From an uncultured Peptococcaceae bacterium (GTDB lineage Bacteria; Bacillota; Peptococcia; Peptococcales; Peptococcaceae): a DNA stretch of 64,000 nt. The notes beneath the pieces are model-generated. The model made no database searches and was not told the origin of the DNA. It saw only the letters and a list, made by a program, of their open reading frames with translations. The number at the start of each line of letters is the position of its first letter. Positions within the stretch are counted from its first letter, which is position 1. Both the position numbers and the translations under genes were made by a program. The stretch covers positions 1 to 64,000 of the forward strand of contig CAMYDW010000005.1 in the NCBI GenBank assembly GCA_947254645.1, read 5' to 3'. Below are positions 25,358 to 33,537 of this stretch, one piece after another.

Positions 25358-26425
25358 TTGTTAACATTAAAGGTCTCAGCAACAATATTTTCAGATCAAT
25401 TGCTAGCTTGGTACGATGCCAATAGACGATTCTTGCCTTGGCGCGAAAAACCTTCGCCGTACCATGTTTGGCTTTCAGAAATTATGCTACAGCAAACTCA
25501 AGTACAAACAGTCCTTCCTTATTATAAACGCTTTATCACAGCGCTCCCAACCATAGAAGCCCTTGCTAAAGCAGATAGTGACTTACTTTATAAATTATGG
25601 GAAGGCCTTGGTTACTATAGTCGTGCCAACAACTTACAAAAAGCTTCCATTACTATTTGCGAAGAGTTTGACGGACAATTACCTGAAGATTATCAAACCC
25701 TTCAAACCTTGGCTGGGATCGGCCCTTATACTGCTGGTGCCATCGCTTCGATTGCTTTTGGACAACGCGTAAGCGCTGTAGATGGCAACGTCTTGCGTAT
25801 TTTGAGTAGGTTGACTACCTATGATGGCGCAATCAATGTCGCTCAAGATATAAAGCCTTTAAAACAATTGGCAGAATCCCTTGTGCCAGCACATCGTCCA
25901 GGAGATTTTAACCAAGCCCTCATGGACTTGGGTGCAATGATTTGCAGTGCGAATGGCGCCCCTCATTGTGGAGACTGTCCAGTTAGTGAGAGTTGTCTGG
26001 CTTATGAGAAAAATCTTACAGGAATTTACCCCTTAAAAAAAGCCAAGAAACCGCGCCAAATTGAACAACACACCATTGTTATTTTACAGTATAAAGACGA
26101 TATCTTCATTCAAAAGCGACCAAAAGGGCAATTACTTGCTGGCCTGTGGCAATTTATTGACCTCTCTGAAGAATATCATTTAGAAGCCATCAACCGCTGG
26201 TTAATATCACAACAATTCCAAGCAGCGAAAGTAACCGCTCTTGGGCCAGCACGTCATATCTTCACACACAAAGAGTGGCACATGACTGGTTATCATGTCA
26301 TGCTTTCTGAAAAACCAGTGTGTGAAGGTCAATGGGTATCTATTGACCGTATTCGTGATACATATGCTGTGCCAGGTGCACTCCATTTTTATCGCAATAA
26401 GCTATTCGATTTAGCAAAAATTTAG
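25358..26425 (+). CDS. mutY: A/G-specific adenine DNA glycosylase
   Basis: Removes adenine mispaired with 8-oxoguanine. The start is TTG at 25358 with AAAGGAG 6 bases upstream, placed after the promoter; this gives 355 residues, a normal length. Catalytic Glu41 (SEIMLQQTQ), the helix-hairpin-helix LAGIGPYTAG (118-127), and catalytic Asp142 (VDGNV) are present. The Fe-S cysteines are 196, 204, 207 and 213, giving a C-x7-C-x2-C-x5-C spacing instead of the usual x6 in the first gap. A C-terminal NUDIX-like domain follows. An LCP gene follows 9 bases on. Confidence 0.95.
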   Translation: MLTLKVSATIFSDQLLAWYDANRRFLPWREKPSPYHVWLSEIMLQQTQVQTVLPYYKRFITALPTIEALAKADSDLLYKLWEGLGYYSRANNLQKASITICEEFDGQLPEDYQTLQTLAGIGPYTAGAIASIAFGQRVSAVDGNVLRILSRLTTYDGAINVAQDIKPLKQLAESLVPAHRPGDFNQALMDLGAMICSANGAPHCGDCPVSESCLAYEKNLTGIYPLKKAKKPRQIEQHTIVILQYKDDIFIQKRPKGQLLAGLWQFIDLSEEYHLEAINRWLISQQFQAAKVTALGPARHIFTHKEWHMTGYHVMLSEKPVCEGQWVSIDRIRDTYAVPGALHFYRNKLFDLAKI

Positions 26426-26434
26426 GAGGCTATC

Positions 26435-27658
26435 ATGCTGAAATTTTTTAAGCGACTCATACTTGTTATTGTCACCACCTTTGTTTTAGTAGGCGGAACA
26501 GCAGCTGCTGCATATTATCTTTTGCCAACAGCACCAACATCGACCGATGCTGAAGCAGCTGGATTAAATGCCGATGATACATATAATATTTTGCTTTGTG
26601 GTGTAGATGAGCACCATGAAAATGCAGATACGATTATAATTGCAAGCTTTAATGCAAAAGATAAATCGATTAAATTACTGAGTATCCCACGTGATACCAT
26701 GAGCAACGAAGAGCGCTCTATTCAAAAAATCAATGCATCTTATAGCGTAGACCATATCGGCAATATTGACCAAACCATCAAAGAAGTAGAAATGCTCACT
26801 GGCATTCCGATTGACCGCTATGCCATTACCACTTTCGATGGATTTAAAGAAGCAATCGATGCCCTCGGCGGTGTTGAGATGGATGTGCCTCAAGACCTTC
26901 ATTATTCAGATCCATACCAAGACCTTGAAATTGATCTCAAAAAAGGCCCACAAACCCTTGACGGTGCACATGCCTTACAATTTGTACGTTATCGTTCTGG
27001 CTATGCCGAAGGTGATATTGGTCGAATCAAAGCACAACAAATTTTCTTTAAAGCATTAAGCAAAACACTCCTTGATTCAGGCAATGTCACGAAAATTCCC
27101 GCATTAGCACGTGTCATTTCAAATAAAATGGAGACAGATCTCACCATTCCCGAAATGCTATGGTTTGCTAAAGAAGCACGTGGCGTTAATGCAGACAATG
27201 TAAAAATGTTTATGCTCCCAGGGGTGGCTCAATATGTTGACGAAATCTCTTATTACATTCCTTCTGAGCAAGGTATTCTAGAACTCGTCAACAAAGAGTT
27301 CTTAGAAAAAGGCCATCTTATTAAAGCAGGTGACTTAAATCTCGTCCCAATGGCAAAAGACGCCATCAGCGAAATTGATCAAAATGATACCAAACCACCA
27401 GCGCTCAATGAGTCTGATGATGTAGACGGTTCTTATTACGATACCAACAAAGCCTATCCAAACAGCCGTCATGGCGGCTCAACCTATCAGGGCTCTACAG
27501 GGGCCTACGTGCCACCTAGCGAACAAAACACTGGACAATCTAGCAGAGGGTCTTCTACTCAAACCACTCCAGCGCTTCCAAGTGTTGGCGGCAATGCCAC
27601 CATCGTTCCTGCAACACCAGATAATAGTGGTAGCGGCAATACCGCTCCTGCACAATAA
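26435..27658 (+). CDS. LytR-CpsA-Psr (LCP) family protein
   Basis: LCP proteins transfer lipid-linked glycopolymers to peptidoglycan outside the cytoplasmic membrane. The 407 residues have a short cytosolic N-terminus, one membrane anchor (about 7-30), and an LCP domain with conserved arginines in LLSIPRDTM and FVRYRSGYAEGDIGR. The tail from about 320 is rich in Ser, Thr, Pro, Gly and Gln and is probably disordered. AGGAGG precedes the ATG. It is co-transcribed with mutY, which looks like a positional rather than functional link. Confidence 0.92.
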   Translation: MLKFFKRLILVIVTTFVLVGGTAAAAYYLLPTAPTSTDAEAAGLNADDTYNILLCGVDEHHENADTIIIASFNAKDKSIKLLSIPRDTMSNEERSIQKINASYSVDHIGNIDQTIKEVEMLTGIPIDRYAITTFDGFKEAIDALGGVEMDVPQDLHYSDPYQDLEIDLKKGPQTLDGAHALQFVRYRSGYAEGDIGRIKAQQIFFKALSKTLLDSGNVTKIPALARVISNKMETDLTIPEMLWFAKEARGVNADNVKMFMLPGVAQYVDEISYYIPSEQGILELVNKEFLEKGHLIKAGDLNLVPMAKDAISEIDQNDTKPPALNESDDVDGSYYDTNKAYPNSRHGGSTYQGSTGAYVPPSEQNTGQSSRGSSTQTTPALPSVGGNATIVPATPDNSGSGNTAPAQ

Positions 27659-27660
27659 TA

Positions 27661-27703
27661 AAAAAACGCTTTAGACTCTTAGAAAGTCTAAAGCGTTTTT
27701 TTA
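27661..27703. terminator. Terminator after mutY-LCP
   Basis: Arms CGCTTTAGACT and complement with A6 before and T7 after. It can also act on the convergent phosphatase gene. Confidence 0.9.
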
Positions 27704-27717
27704 TTGTTTTAAAATTA

Positions 27718-28182
27718 CTACTCGTTACGATGCTCTAAGATATAAGCCAACAACCCCTTACATCCCTTTAAAACATCTTCGTAGATCTGTTCAAAATTAC
27801 CTGTATACCAAGGATCTGCAATATCACCACTTTTATCAGCATAGTCCAAAAGCATAGAAAGCTTCCTGTCCTCCCCTGCTAAACGAAACATATTGCGATA
27901 ATTCGCCTCATCCATACCAATCAGATACTCAAACATATTATAATCTTCCAACGTCATCTGTCTTGCTTGATGTGGCACAACAGGAATCCCAACTTCCCCA
28001 AGCTTCTTAATGGTTCCAGCATGAGGCGAATTCCCAATCTCCTCTCTAGAGGTTCCAGCCGAATCAACAACAAACAGATTTTCCAATCCTTCTTCTTTAA
28101 TTAAGTGCGTAAAAACAGATTCTGCCATCGTCGAACGACAAATATTGCCGTGGCAGACGAAGAGAATTTTAGTTACTGTCAT
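27718..28182 (-). CDS. Low-molecular-weight protein tyrosine phosphatase
   Basis: The start is ATG 28182 with AAAGGAG upstream; the longer frame to 28221 has no signal. The 154 residues contain the phosphatase loop Cys10-x5-Arg16 (CHGNICRS) and the acid Asp123 (DPW). Related enzymes act on phosphotyrosine kinases of capsule export or on low-molecular-weight phosphoesters. Arsenate reductases share the fold, but the DPW acid loop favours the phosphatase. No partner kinase is in the window. Confidence 0.92.
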   Translation of the reverse strand: MTVTKILFVCHGNICRSTMAESVFTHLIKEEGLENLFVVDSAGTSREEIGNSPHAGTIKKLGEVGIPVVPHQARQMTLEDYNMFEYLIGMDEANYRNMFRLAGEDRKLSMLLDYADKSGDIADPWYTGNFEQIYEDVLKGCKGLLAYILEHRNE

Positions 28183-28265
28183 GTTTTGCTCCTTTATGCC
28201 TACTTTCTCCCCATTTTGCAAGGGGTGTAACTGGCTTTTGTTTAATTGATGTGATAAGTATAACC

Positions 28266-28496
28266 TTAAACTTCCTGATTTAATATTTTCATGACCATCT
28301 GCTGCATTTCCAGTGGGATTGGCCCGCCGTAAATCGCAGCAAACTTTTGGAGGTTTGGATCTAATTCACTGATAAGGTCATGTAATGCATCCAAGTTGGC
28401 GCCGTAGTACGCATCAAAGGATAAGCGTTCAGCGATGTCTTTGTGAAAATCATCGATGGTTTGATAGTGATTGAAATTAATAATATGTGTAGTCAT
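28266..28496 (-). CDS. Barstar-family ribonuclease inhibitor
   Basis: The 76 residues match the barstar fold, with the hallmark YYGANLDALHDLI helix that blocks the RNase active site. It has no signal peptide, so it is cytosolic. The ATG overlaps the stop of the upstream barnase-like gene by 4 bases, an immunity-type arrangement. It is slightly shorter than Bacillus barstar (about 90 residues). Confidence 0.9.
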   Translation of the reverse strand: MTTHIINFNHYQTIDDFHKDIAERLSFDAYYGANLDALHDLISELDPNLQKFAAIYGGPIPLEMQQMVMKILNQEV

Positions 28497-28960
28497 TTTT
28501 TCTCTCCATATAATTCTTCAAAGGTTTTATAGTGATCTTCGGTGTAGTAAATTTGTCCGTCATTCGAATAGATGATTCTTTTGGCATTTCGGTTGCCCTT
28601 TTGATAATCAATATCACATTCTCGATATATTCGTCCATTTTTTTTCGGTAGTTTTCCTTCAAAATTACCAAACTTGTCCCCACCAATTGATTTGCCTGGT
28701 GCCACTTCATCTAATGTCCCTTTTTGCTTCCAACCTAATTTTTGCGCCTCACTTTTGGTGATATAATTTTGTGGTAATTTCTCATAGGTATGTAAATAAA
28801 GTGCGACGTCCTCTTTTGATGTATAGTTCCCCTCTTCTGACAGCTGATTTTGTTGGCTGATTGAAGGGGATGACCCTTGTTGGGCTGGCAAGCACCCTGT
28901 CATTCCAAGAAGAAGCACCAGACTTAAAATAAATGATAATATTTTATTTCGTTTTTTCAT
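28493..28960 (-). CDS. Barnase-family ribonuclease lipoprotein
   Basis: The 155 residues start with a lipoprotein signal whose probable lipidated residue is Cys23 (GMTGC). After a 25-residue linker comes a complete barnase domain: YITKSEAQKLGW, APGKSIGGDKFGN, and the catalytic set equivalent to barnase Glu73, Arg83, Arg87 and His102 in YRECDIDY, GNRNAKRI and TEDHYKTF. All key residues are intact, so an active guanyl-type RNase is expected. Barnase is normally secreted free; lipid anchoring on the outside of the cell is the unusual feature. Barstar follows in a 4-base overlap. Confidence 0.9.
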   Translation of the reverse strand: MKKRNKILSFILSLVLLLGMTGCLPAQQGSSPSISQQNQLSEEGNYTSKEDVALYLHTYEKLPQNYITKSEAQKLGWKQKGTLDEVAPGKSIGGDKFGNFEGKLPKKNGRIYRECDIDYQKGNRNAKRIIYSNDGQIYYTEDHYKTFEELYGEKK

Positions 28961-29021
28961 AGGAATTCCTTTCTTATTCGCGATACTTTCATAATAATGA
29001 ACTTAATATTTTTTTGCAAAC

Positions 29022-29056
29022 AAAAAAGCCATTTAGCGCAACGCTAAATGGCTTTT
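29022..29056 (-). terminator. Terminator of the RlpA-like gene
   Basis: Perfect 15-bp stem AAAAGCCATTTAGCG with a CAA loop, T run on the minus strand. It ends one base before the stop codon region of the RlpA-like gene. Confidence 0.9.
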
Positions 29057-29058
29057 GC

Positions 29059-29844
29059 TTAGTTTAAAATTTCAAGAGAAACGGGTGCAATACCACTAGA
29101 TACCATATTAATATCAGAAGCAGCTTGCATAGAAAGATCAATCACACGTCCTGGCGCAAATGGTCCACGGTCGGTGATACGGACAATAACAGATTTTCCA
29201 TTATTTTGATTGGTAACACGGACACGGGTACCAAAAGGTAAATATTTGTGTGCAGCAGTATAATCATACATATTAAATACTTCACCACTTGCAGTATAAT
29301 TGCCATGTAACCCAGCACCATACCAAGTTGCAATACCACTTTCATAGTAGGTGGCCGTTTGTGCTTGTGGTTGTGCAACGGGTTGGCTTTCTTGGACATA
29401 GGTATTGAGATTCTTTAGGCTCATTGGTTGTGTCGCATCCAATAATTGACTCTTCAATACACCATTTTTTTCAGTAAAAGATACATTACTGAGAACAGTT
29501 TCAAAAAACTTAGTAGGTAATTGGATTCTATTATCTACGGTTGAATATTGAAATCCACCAACAGGGGTTTCAACTTGTTGCGTATCACGATTAACGACTA
29601 CTTCATACTTTTGCCCGTTCATGGCAAATGTAATTTTTTCGGTTTGAACTTTTTCCCAACCAACTTCAACACCAAGTTTGGTCATCATGTCGCGTACAGG
29701 ATAATAATTTTCTGCCACAGCAGTATACGCACCATTATCTGCTTGAGTATTCATATCAGCGGCGTTGGCCCAGAATGGCATTGCGACAGTACCCACTGCC
29801 ATCATTGTCATACCTGCCACAAATTGCTTTACCTTTTTATTCAA
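29059..29844 (-). CDS. RlpA-like double-psi beta-barrel protein
   Basis: The start is TTG at 29844, 9 bases after AAGGAG; it yields an excellent signal peptide ending AxA (WANAAD), whereas the open frame to 29925 adds an unlikely basic extension. The 261 residues have an N-terminal copper-amine-oxidase-N-like domain (PVRDMMTKLG..), then a RlpA/DPBB domain with GIATWYGAGLHGNYTASG, the YTAAHKYLPFGTRV segment and ITDRGPF..GRVIDLS. RlpA proteins are septal lytic transglycosylases or their inactive relatives. It is exported and probably acts on peptidoglycan. Confidence 0.88.
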   Translation of the reverse strand: MNKKVKQFVAGMTMMAVGTVAMPFWANAADMNTQADNGAYTAVAENYYPVRDMMTKLGVEVGWEKVQTEKITFAMNGQKYEVVVNRDTQQVETPVGGFQYSTVDNRIQLPTKFFETVLSNVSFTEKNGVLKSQLLDATQPMSLKNLNTYVQESQPVAQPQAQTATYYESGIATWYGAGLHGNYTASGEVFNMYDYTAAHKYLPFGTRVRVTNQNNGKSVIVRITDRGPFAPGRVIDLSMQAASDINMVSSGIAPVSLEILN

Positions 29845-29937
29845 ATAAATACACTCCTTCATTTTTAGGTAACCGTCTTTACCACGATCACTTTCTCTGT
29901 GAATTTGCGTTCTTAGCTTTTTCACATCACAACGATA

Positions 29938-29966
29938 ATTATAAAGTAGATTAAATACGAGGTAAA
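29938..29966 (-). promoter_or_regulatory. Promoter of the RlpA-like gene
   Basis: TTTACC (29966-29961), 17-base spacer, perfect TATAAT (29943-29938). The transcript would have an 85-90 base leader containing two short hairpins (TCAC..GTGA and GGTAA..TTACC). Confidence 0.7.
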
Positions 29967-30222
29967 GTTTTTGGAGCGCATGTAGGAATTTTTAACCATT
30001 CATTCACTTATTATATTTTTTAGATTATTTTTTTCTATTATGGTTTAATTTTGTAACGTCTTATTTATTTTTAAAGTTGTTTTTACTGTATCATCTGTTC
30101 TTTTATATGACTGCTTTTTCATAAACTCAATTTATTATATATATTCATATAATTTATTATTTACAAACATTCAACAGTTTATCTTTTGTAAATGAAAGCA
30201 AGGATAAAAGTAACAAAATAAA
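29967..30222. other. AT-rich intergenic stretch
   Basis: About 250 bases of very AT-rich sequence between the RlpA promoter and the nnr terminator. I see no supported gene, repeat or RNA in it. One 25-codon frame exists on the minus strand but lacks a ribosome-binding site. Confidence 0.5.
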
Positions 30223-30223
30223 C

Positions 30224-30263
30224 AAAAGCGTATATTTCCCCTTAGAGAAACATACGCTTTTTA
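30224..30263 (-). terminator. Terminator of the cdaA-nnr operon
   Basis: Minus-strand arms AAAAGCGTAT / ATACGCTTTT with inner pairing of GTTTC and GAAA, directly after the nnr stop. Confidence 0.8.
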
Positions 30264-31796
30264 TTACTCAAATTTCCTCACAATATCAGAAAGGCTATCA
30301 ATGATATCTGTTGCCATAGAAGAGACAACGCCCTTTTGCGATGCCAGATACTCTCCTGATAGTCCATGTAAAAGAACGCCTGCACAGGCAGCATCATAAG
30401 CCTCTAAACCATTGGCTGCAAAAGCAGCAATGATGCCTGTTAAAACATCTCCACTTCCAGCTGTTGCAAGAGCAACACTATCATGTGGATTGATGGAAAA
30501 AGCACCTGTTGGACTTGCGATAATGGTATGATGTCCTTTCAATACCACGGTACATTTAAACTGACGTGCCATTTTTCTCGTCAAAGAAAGGCGATTTTCT
30601 TGTATTTCTAGAATACTTTTTCCTAATAGTCTTGCCATTTCTCCTGGATGTGGTGTTAGAATGCACTGTGCCTGTGTTTTGCGTAATGGCTCACCATCGC
30701 CTTCAGCAAGTATATTAAGGGCATCTGCGTCAATAATCACGGTGCCTGTTGCTCGTTTTAACAATTCGAATAGCACATTTTGCTTTTCTTCACTGGTTCC
30801 CATGCCAGGTCCAATAATTTGAACATTGGTTTTTTCTAGTAAGCTAGATATAGCGGCAGGATTTGGCCACTCTATTGGTTGAGCCATCACCTCTGGAATA
30901 GCAGTCGCCACAGTAGTAAAGATTCCTTTGTCCACTAGAGCGGTTACAACCCCAGCCCCTGCGCGGAATGCCGCTTTTGAAGCGAGCACACAGGCCCCGC
31001 CCATGCCAATACGTCCGGCAACAATACCAATATGCCCAAATTTATTCTTATGGCTATGCGGTTCTCTTTTAAGCCACATCTTCCTAAGCCAAGTTTCCTC
31101 CAGTAAGCGTCCTTGAATACCTGCACGTTCTGCGGTTTCTTCTGGAATGCCAATAGATAACACCCTTAACATCCCAACTTTATTCGCACTTTCTTTTAGA
31201 AATTGTCCTTGTTTTGGAAAACCCAGGGTGTAGGTAAAATCCGCTTGCACACAATCCCCTAATATTTCACCACTACTGCCATTTAGCCCTGATGGTATAT
31301 CAATAGCTATACGTGTGATTTTCTTAGCATTGATAATTTGAATGGCTTCCATCATCATATTGCTCAAGCCTCGTGTTAAGCCTGTCCCAAAGAGACAATC
31401 AATTGCCACATCGCTAAAGCTCAGCTGCGCTTTTAGAATATTGAGTTTCTGTAAATTGTCGATATCGATGTATTTGATGCCTAAGTTTTCTATGATTTGA
31501 AAATTCACAGCAGCTTCTTCCGAAAGATTTTTTTCGCCTTCATAGAGCATCGCGACAACCACACTTTGATGACCGTGTTGCCATAACTGTCTCGCCAACA
31601 CCAGACCATCTCCGCCATTATTGCCACAGCCACAGATAATCAGAATACGCTTATCCTCTAATGGGATGATGTCTTTTTGTAATTGTTGAAAAATTGCTAT
31701 GCCAGCATTTTCCATTAAAATGAGTGAAGGAATCCCCCATTCATGGATGGTTGCTTGATCCAAGAGACGCATCTCTTCATTATTTACCAAGAACAT
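30264..31796 (-). CDS. nnr: Bifunctional NAD(P)H-hydrate epimerase / ADP-dependent dehydratase
   Basis: Repairs hydrated NADH and NADPH: the N-terminal YjeF domain (1-215) epimerises and the C-terminal ribokinase-like domain (225-505) dehydrates with ADP. The epimerase phosphate loop GCGNNGGDG (56-64) and the C-terminal GSGD motif with Asp450 are intact. The 510 residues are typical. GGAGG precedes the ATG, 4 bases after acpS. It is last in the cdaA-cdaR-glmM-acpS-nnr operon. Confidence 0.94.
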   Translation of the reverse strand: MFLVNNEEMRLLDQATIHEWGIPSLILMENAGIAIFQQLQKDIIPLEDKRILIICGCGNNGGDGLVLARQLWQHGHQSVVVAMLYEGEKNLSEEAAVNFQIIENLGIKYIDIDNLQKLNILKAQLSFSDVAIDCLFGTGLTRGLSNMMMEAIQIINAKKITRIAIDIPSGLNGSSGEILGDCVQADFTYTLGFPKQGQFLKESANKVGMLRVLSIGIPEETAERAGIQGRLLEETWLRKMWLKREPHSHKNKFGHIGIVAGRIGMGGACVLASKAAFRAGAGVVTALVDKGIFTTVATAIPEVMAQPIEWPNPAAISSLLEKTNVQIIGPGMGTSEEKQNVLFELLKRATGTVIIDADALNILAEGDGEPLRKTQAQCILTPHPGEMARLLGKSILEIQENRLSLTRKMARQFKCTVVLKGHHTIIASPTGAFSINPHDSVALATAGSGDVLTGIIAAFAANGLEAYDAACAGVLLHGLSGEYLASQKGVVSSMATDIIDSLSDIVRKFE

Positions 31797-31800
31797 TCCA

Positions 31801-32175
31801 TTATCCCTCCAATATAATCATTGCTGTCGCCATGTTTTTCTCATGACTGATGGTACAATGAATGCTTTTTACACCAAGTGCCTCCGCCTTTTGTTTTGCT
31901 TCATTGTGAAGAATAACCTCAGGGGCACCTGCCTTCGATTTTAGAATTTCAATATCACGCCATCCCACTTTGCCAATGCCTGTTCCCAGCGCCTTTGATA
32001 CTGCCTCTTTAGCCGCAAAACGTCCTGCTAAGTGGCTAAAGCTTACCATTGGTGCTAAGCAAATTTCTTGTTCATTATCTGTAAAAATACGTGTAACAAA
32101 CTGCGAATGACGTTTGTAGGCCGACTCAATGCGTGGTATTTCTACCAAATCAATACCAATTCCTATGATTGCCAT
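31801..32175 (-). CDS. acpS: Holo-[acyl-carrier-protein] synthase
   Basis: Transfers 4'-phosphopantetheine from CoA to acyl carrier protein. The 124 residues carry the family residues Asp9 (GIGIDLVEI) and Glu57 (RFAAKEAVSKALGTG), which bind magnesium. It lies 2 bases after glmM and 4 before nnr; the acpS-nnr pairing is common in Bacillota. Confidence 0.95.
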   Translation of the reverse strand: MAIIGIGIDLVEIPRIESAYKRHSQFVTRIFTDNEQEICLAPMVSFSHLAGRFAAKEAVSKALGTGIGKVGWRDIEILKSKAGAPEVILHNEAKQKAEALGVKSIHCTISHEKNMATAMIILEG

Positions 32176-32177
32176 CT

Positions 32178-33524
32178 TTATTTTCCAATAACATTGCGGA
32201 CAGTATCTGCAATGTTTTCTGCCATTTGATTGATGGTTTCTTGCTCCTCACCTTCTACCATGACACGCAAAAGATTCTCTGTGCCAGAAGCACGAACCAA
32301 TACACGTCCTGTGCGGCCTAAGGCTGCATTCACCTCAGCAATTGCTTGTTGAATTGCCGTCTGCTCTTCCCAGCCTTCTTTTTGTCGTACTGGTACATTA
32401 ATAAGCACTTGTGGAAGGCTCATCATCTCTTTTGCTAAGGTGCTCAATGGTTTATTCGTATGGCACATGATATTCAGTAGCATAATGGCACTGATTAATC
32501 CATCACCAGTGCTGTTGTAATCTCTAAAAATAATATGTCCTGATTGCTCGCCACCGATGATTGCACCAGTTGCTTGTAAAGCTTCATTGACATAGCGATC
32601 GCCAACATTGGTTTCTACTATTTCAATGCCTGCATTTTCCATTGCAATACGCAATCCAAGATTACTCATGACAGTTGCAACGAGTTGATTATTGACTAAG
32701 CGATTTTCGTTTTTAAGGGCAATGGCATAAATGGCCATTAAATGATCTCCATCGACCAGCTGACCAAATTCATCGACTGCCAGAAAACGATCGGCATCAC
32801 CATCAAAGGCCAAACCTATATCCGCCCCTTCTTGGCGTACCATTTCCTGCAAGCGCTCTGGATGTGTAGAGCCACAAGCTACATTAATATTCACACCATC
32901 AGGTTGATGTGAAATCATTGTTACCTTGAAACCAGCTTCTTTAAAAATCGTCTCAGCAATCGGACTGGCCGAACCATTGGCGCAGTCAATCACTAAATGA
33001 TAACTCGTATTTTGACAAGTAATCATTTGTTGTAAAAAGTCTTGATAATGAAGAATACCTACAGGGTCCTCGACGATGCGACCAATATTGTCCCCATTTA
33101 CACCTTCTATAGGGGCATCGCTTTGCAAATAAACCTCAATCGCAGCTTCTTGCGCATCACTCAATTTATGTCCTGTATGGTTAAAAAATTTAATCCCATT
33201 ATCTTCAAAAGGGTTGTGACTTGCTGAAATCACTGCCCCTGCCATAGCATGATATTTTCTTACCAAATAAGCCACTGCTGGCGTTGGCAAAAGGCCCACA
33301 CTGATTACCTGCACCCCAACAGATGTCAAGCCTGCACTAAGAGCCGCTTCAAGCATCTGGCCAGAAATACGGCTATCACGACCAATCACAACTGTTGCTG
33401 ATTCAGCCTCATTTGCATCTAAAAAAACACGACCAGCAGCTTGCCCGAGCTTCATCGCAAGCTCTACTGTAAGCACACGGCCAGCTTCCCCACGAATGCC
33501 ATCTGTTCCAAATAATTTTGCCAT
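32178..33524 (-). CDS. glmM: Phosphoglucosamine mutase
   Basis: Interconverts glucosamine-6-P and glucosamine-1-P for UDP-GlcNAc, the precursor of peptidoglycan and lipopolysaccharide. The 448 residues start at ATG 33524, 7 bases after AAGGAG (a second ATG two codons earlier touches the RBS). Active-site Ser102 (SASHNP), the metal loop DGDADR and the C-terminal RASGTENLLRV phosphate site are intact. In related bacteria GlmM binds and inhibits CdaA, encoded two genes upstream. Confidence 0.95.
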   Translation of the reverse strand: MAKLFGTDGIRGEAGRVLTVELAMKLGQAAGRVFLDANEAESATVVIGRDSRISGQMLEAALSAGLTSVGVQVISVGLLPTPAVAYLVRKYHAMAGAVISASHNPFEDNGIKFFNHTGHKLSDAQEAAIEVYLQSDAPIEGVNGDNIGRIVEDPVGILHYQDFLQQMITCQNTSYHLVIDCANGSASPIAETIFKEAGFKVTMISHQPDGVNINVACGSTHPERLQEMVRQEGADIGLAFDGDADRFLAVDEFGQLVDGDHLMAIYAIALKNENRLVNNQLVATVMSNLGLRIAMENAGIEIVETNVGDRYVNEALQATGAIIGGEQSGHIIFRDYNSTGDGLISAIMLLNIMCHTNKPLSTLAKEMMSLPQVLINVPVRQKEGWEEQTAIQQAIAEVNAALGRTGRVLVRASGTENLLRVMVEGEEQETINQMAENIADTVRNVIGK

Positions 33525-33537
33525 AAACATACTCCTT

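Noticed and set aside
29844..29943. Cyclic-di-GMP or ydaO riboswitch upstream of the RlpA-like gene.
   Set aside because: Neither the GEMM GCAAA/GAAA core nor the ydaO conserved segments could be traced; only generic hairpins remain.
29967..30222. A 25-codon minus-strand frame in the AT-rich gap.
   Set aside because: No ribosome-binding site and composition typical of random AT-rich sequence.
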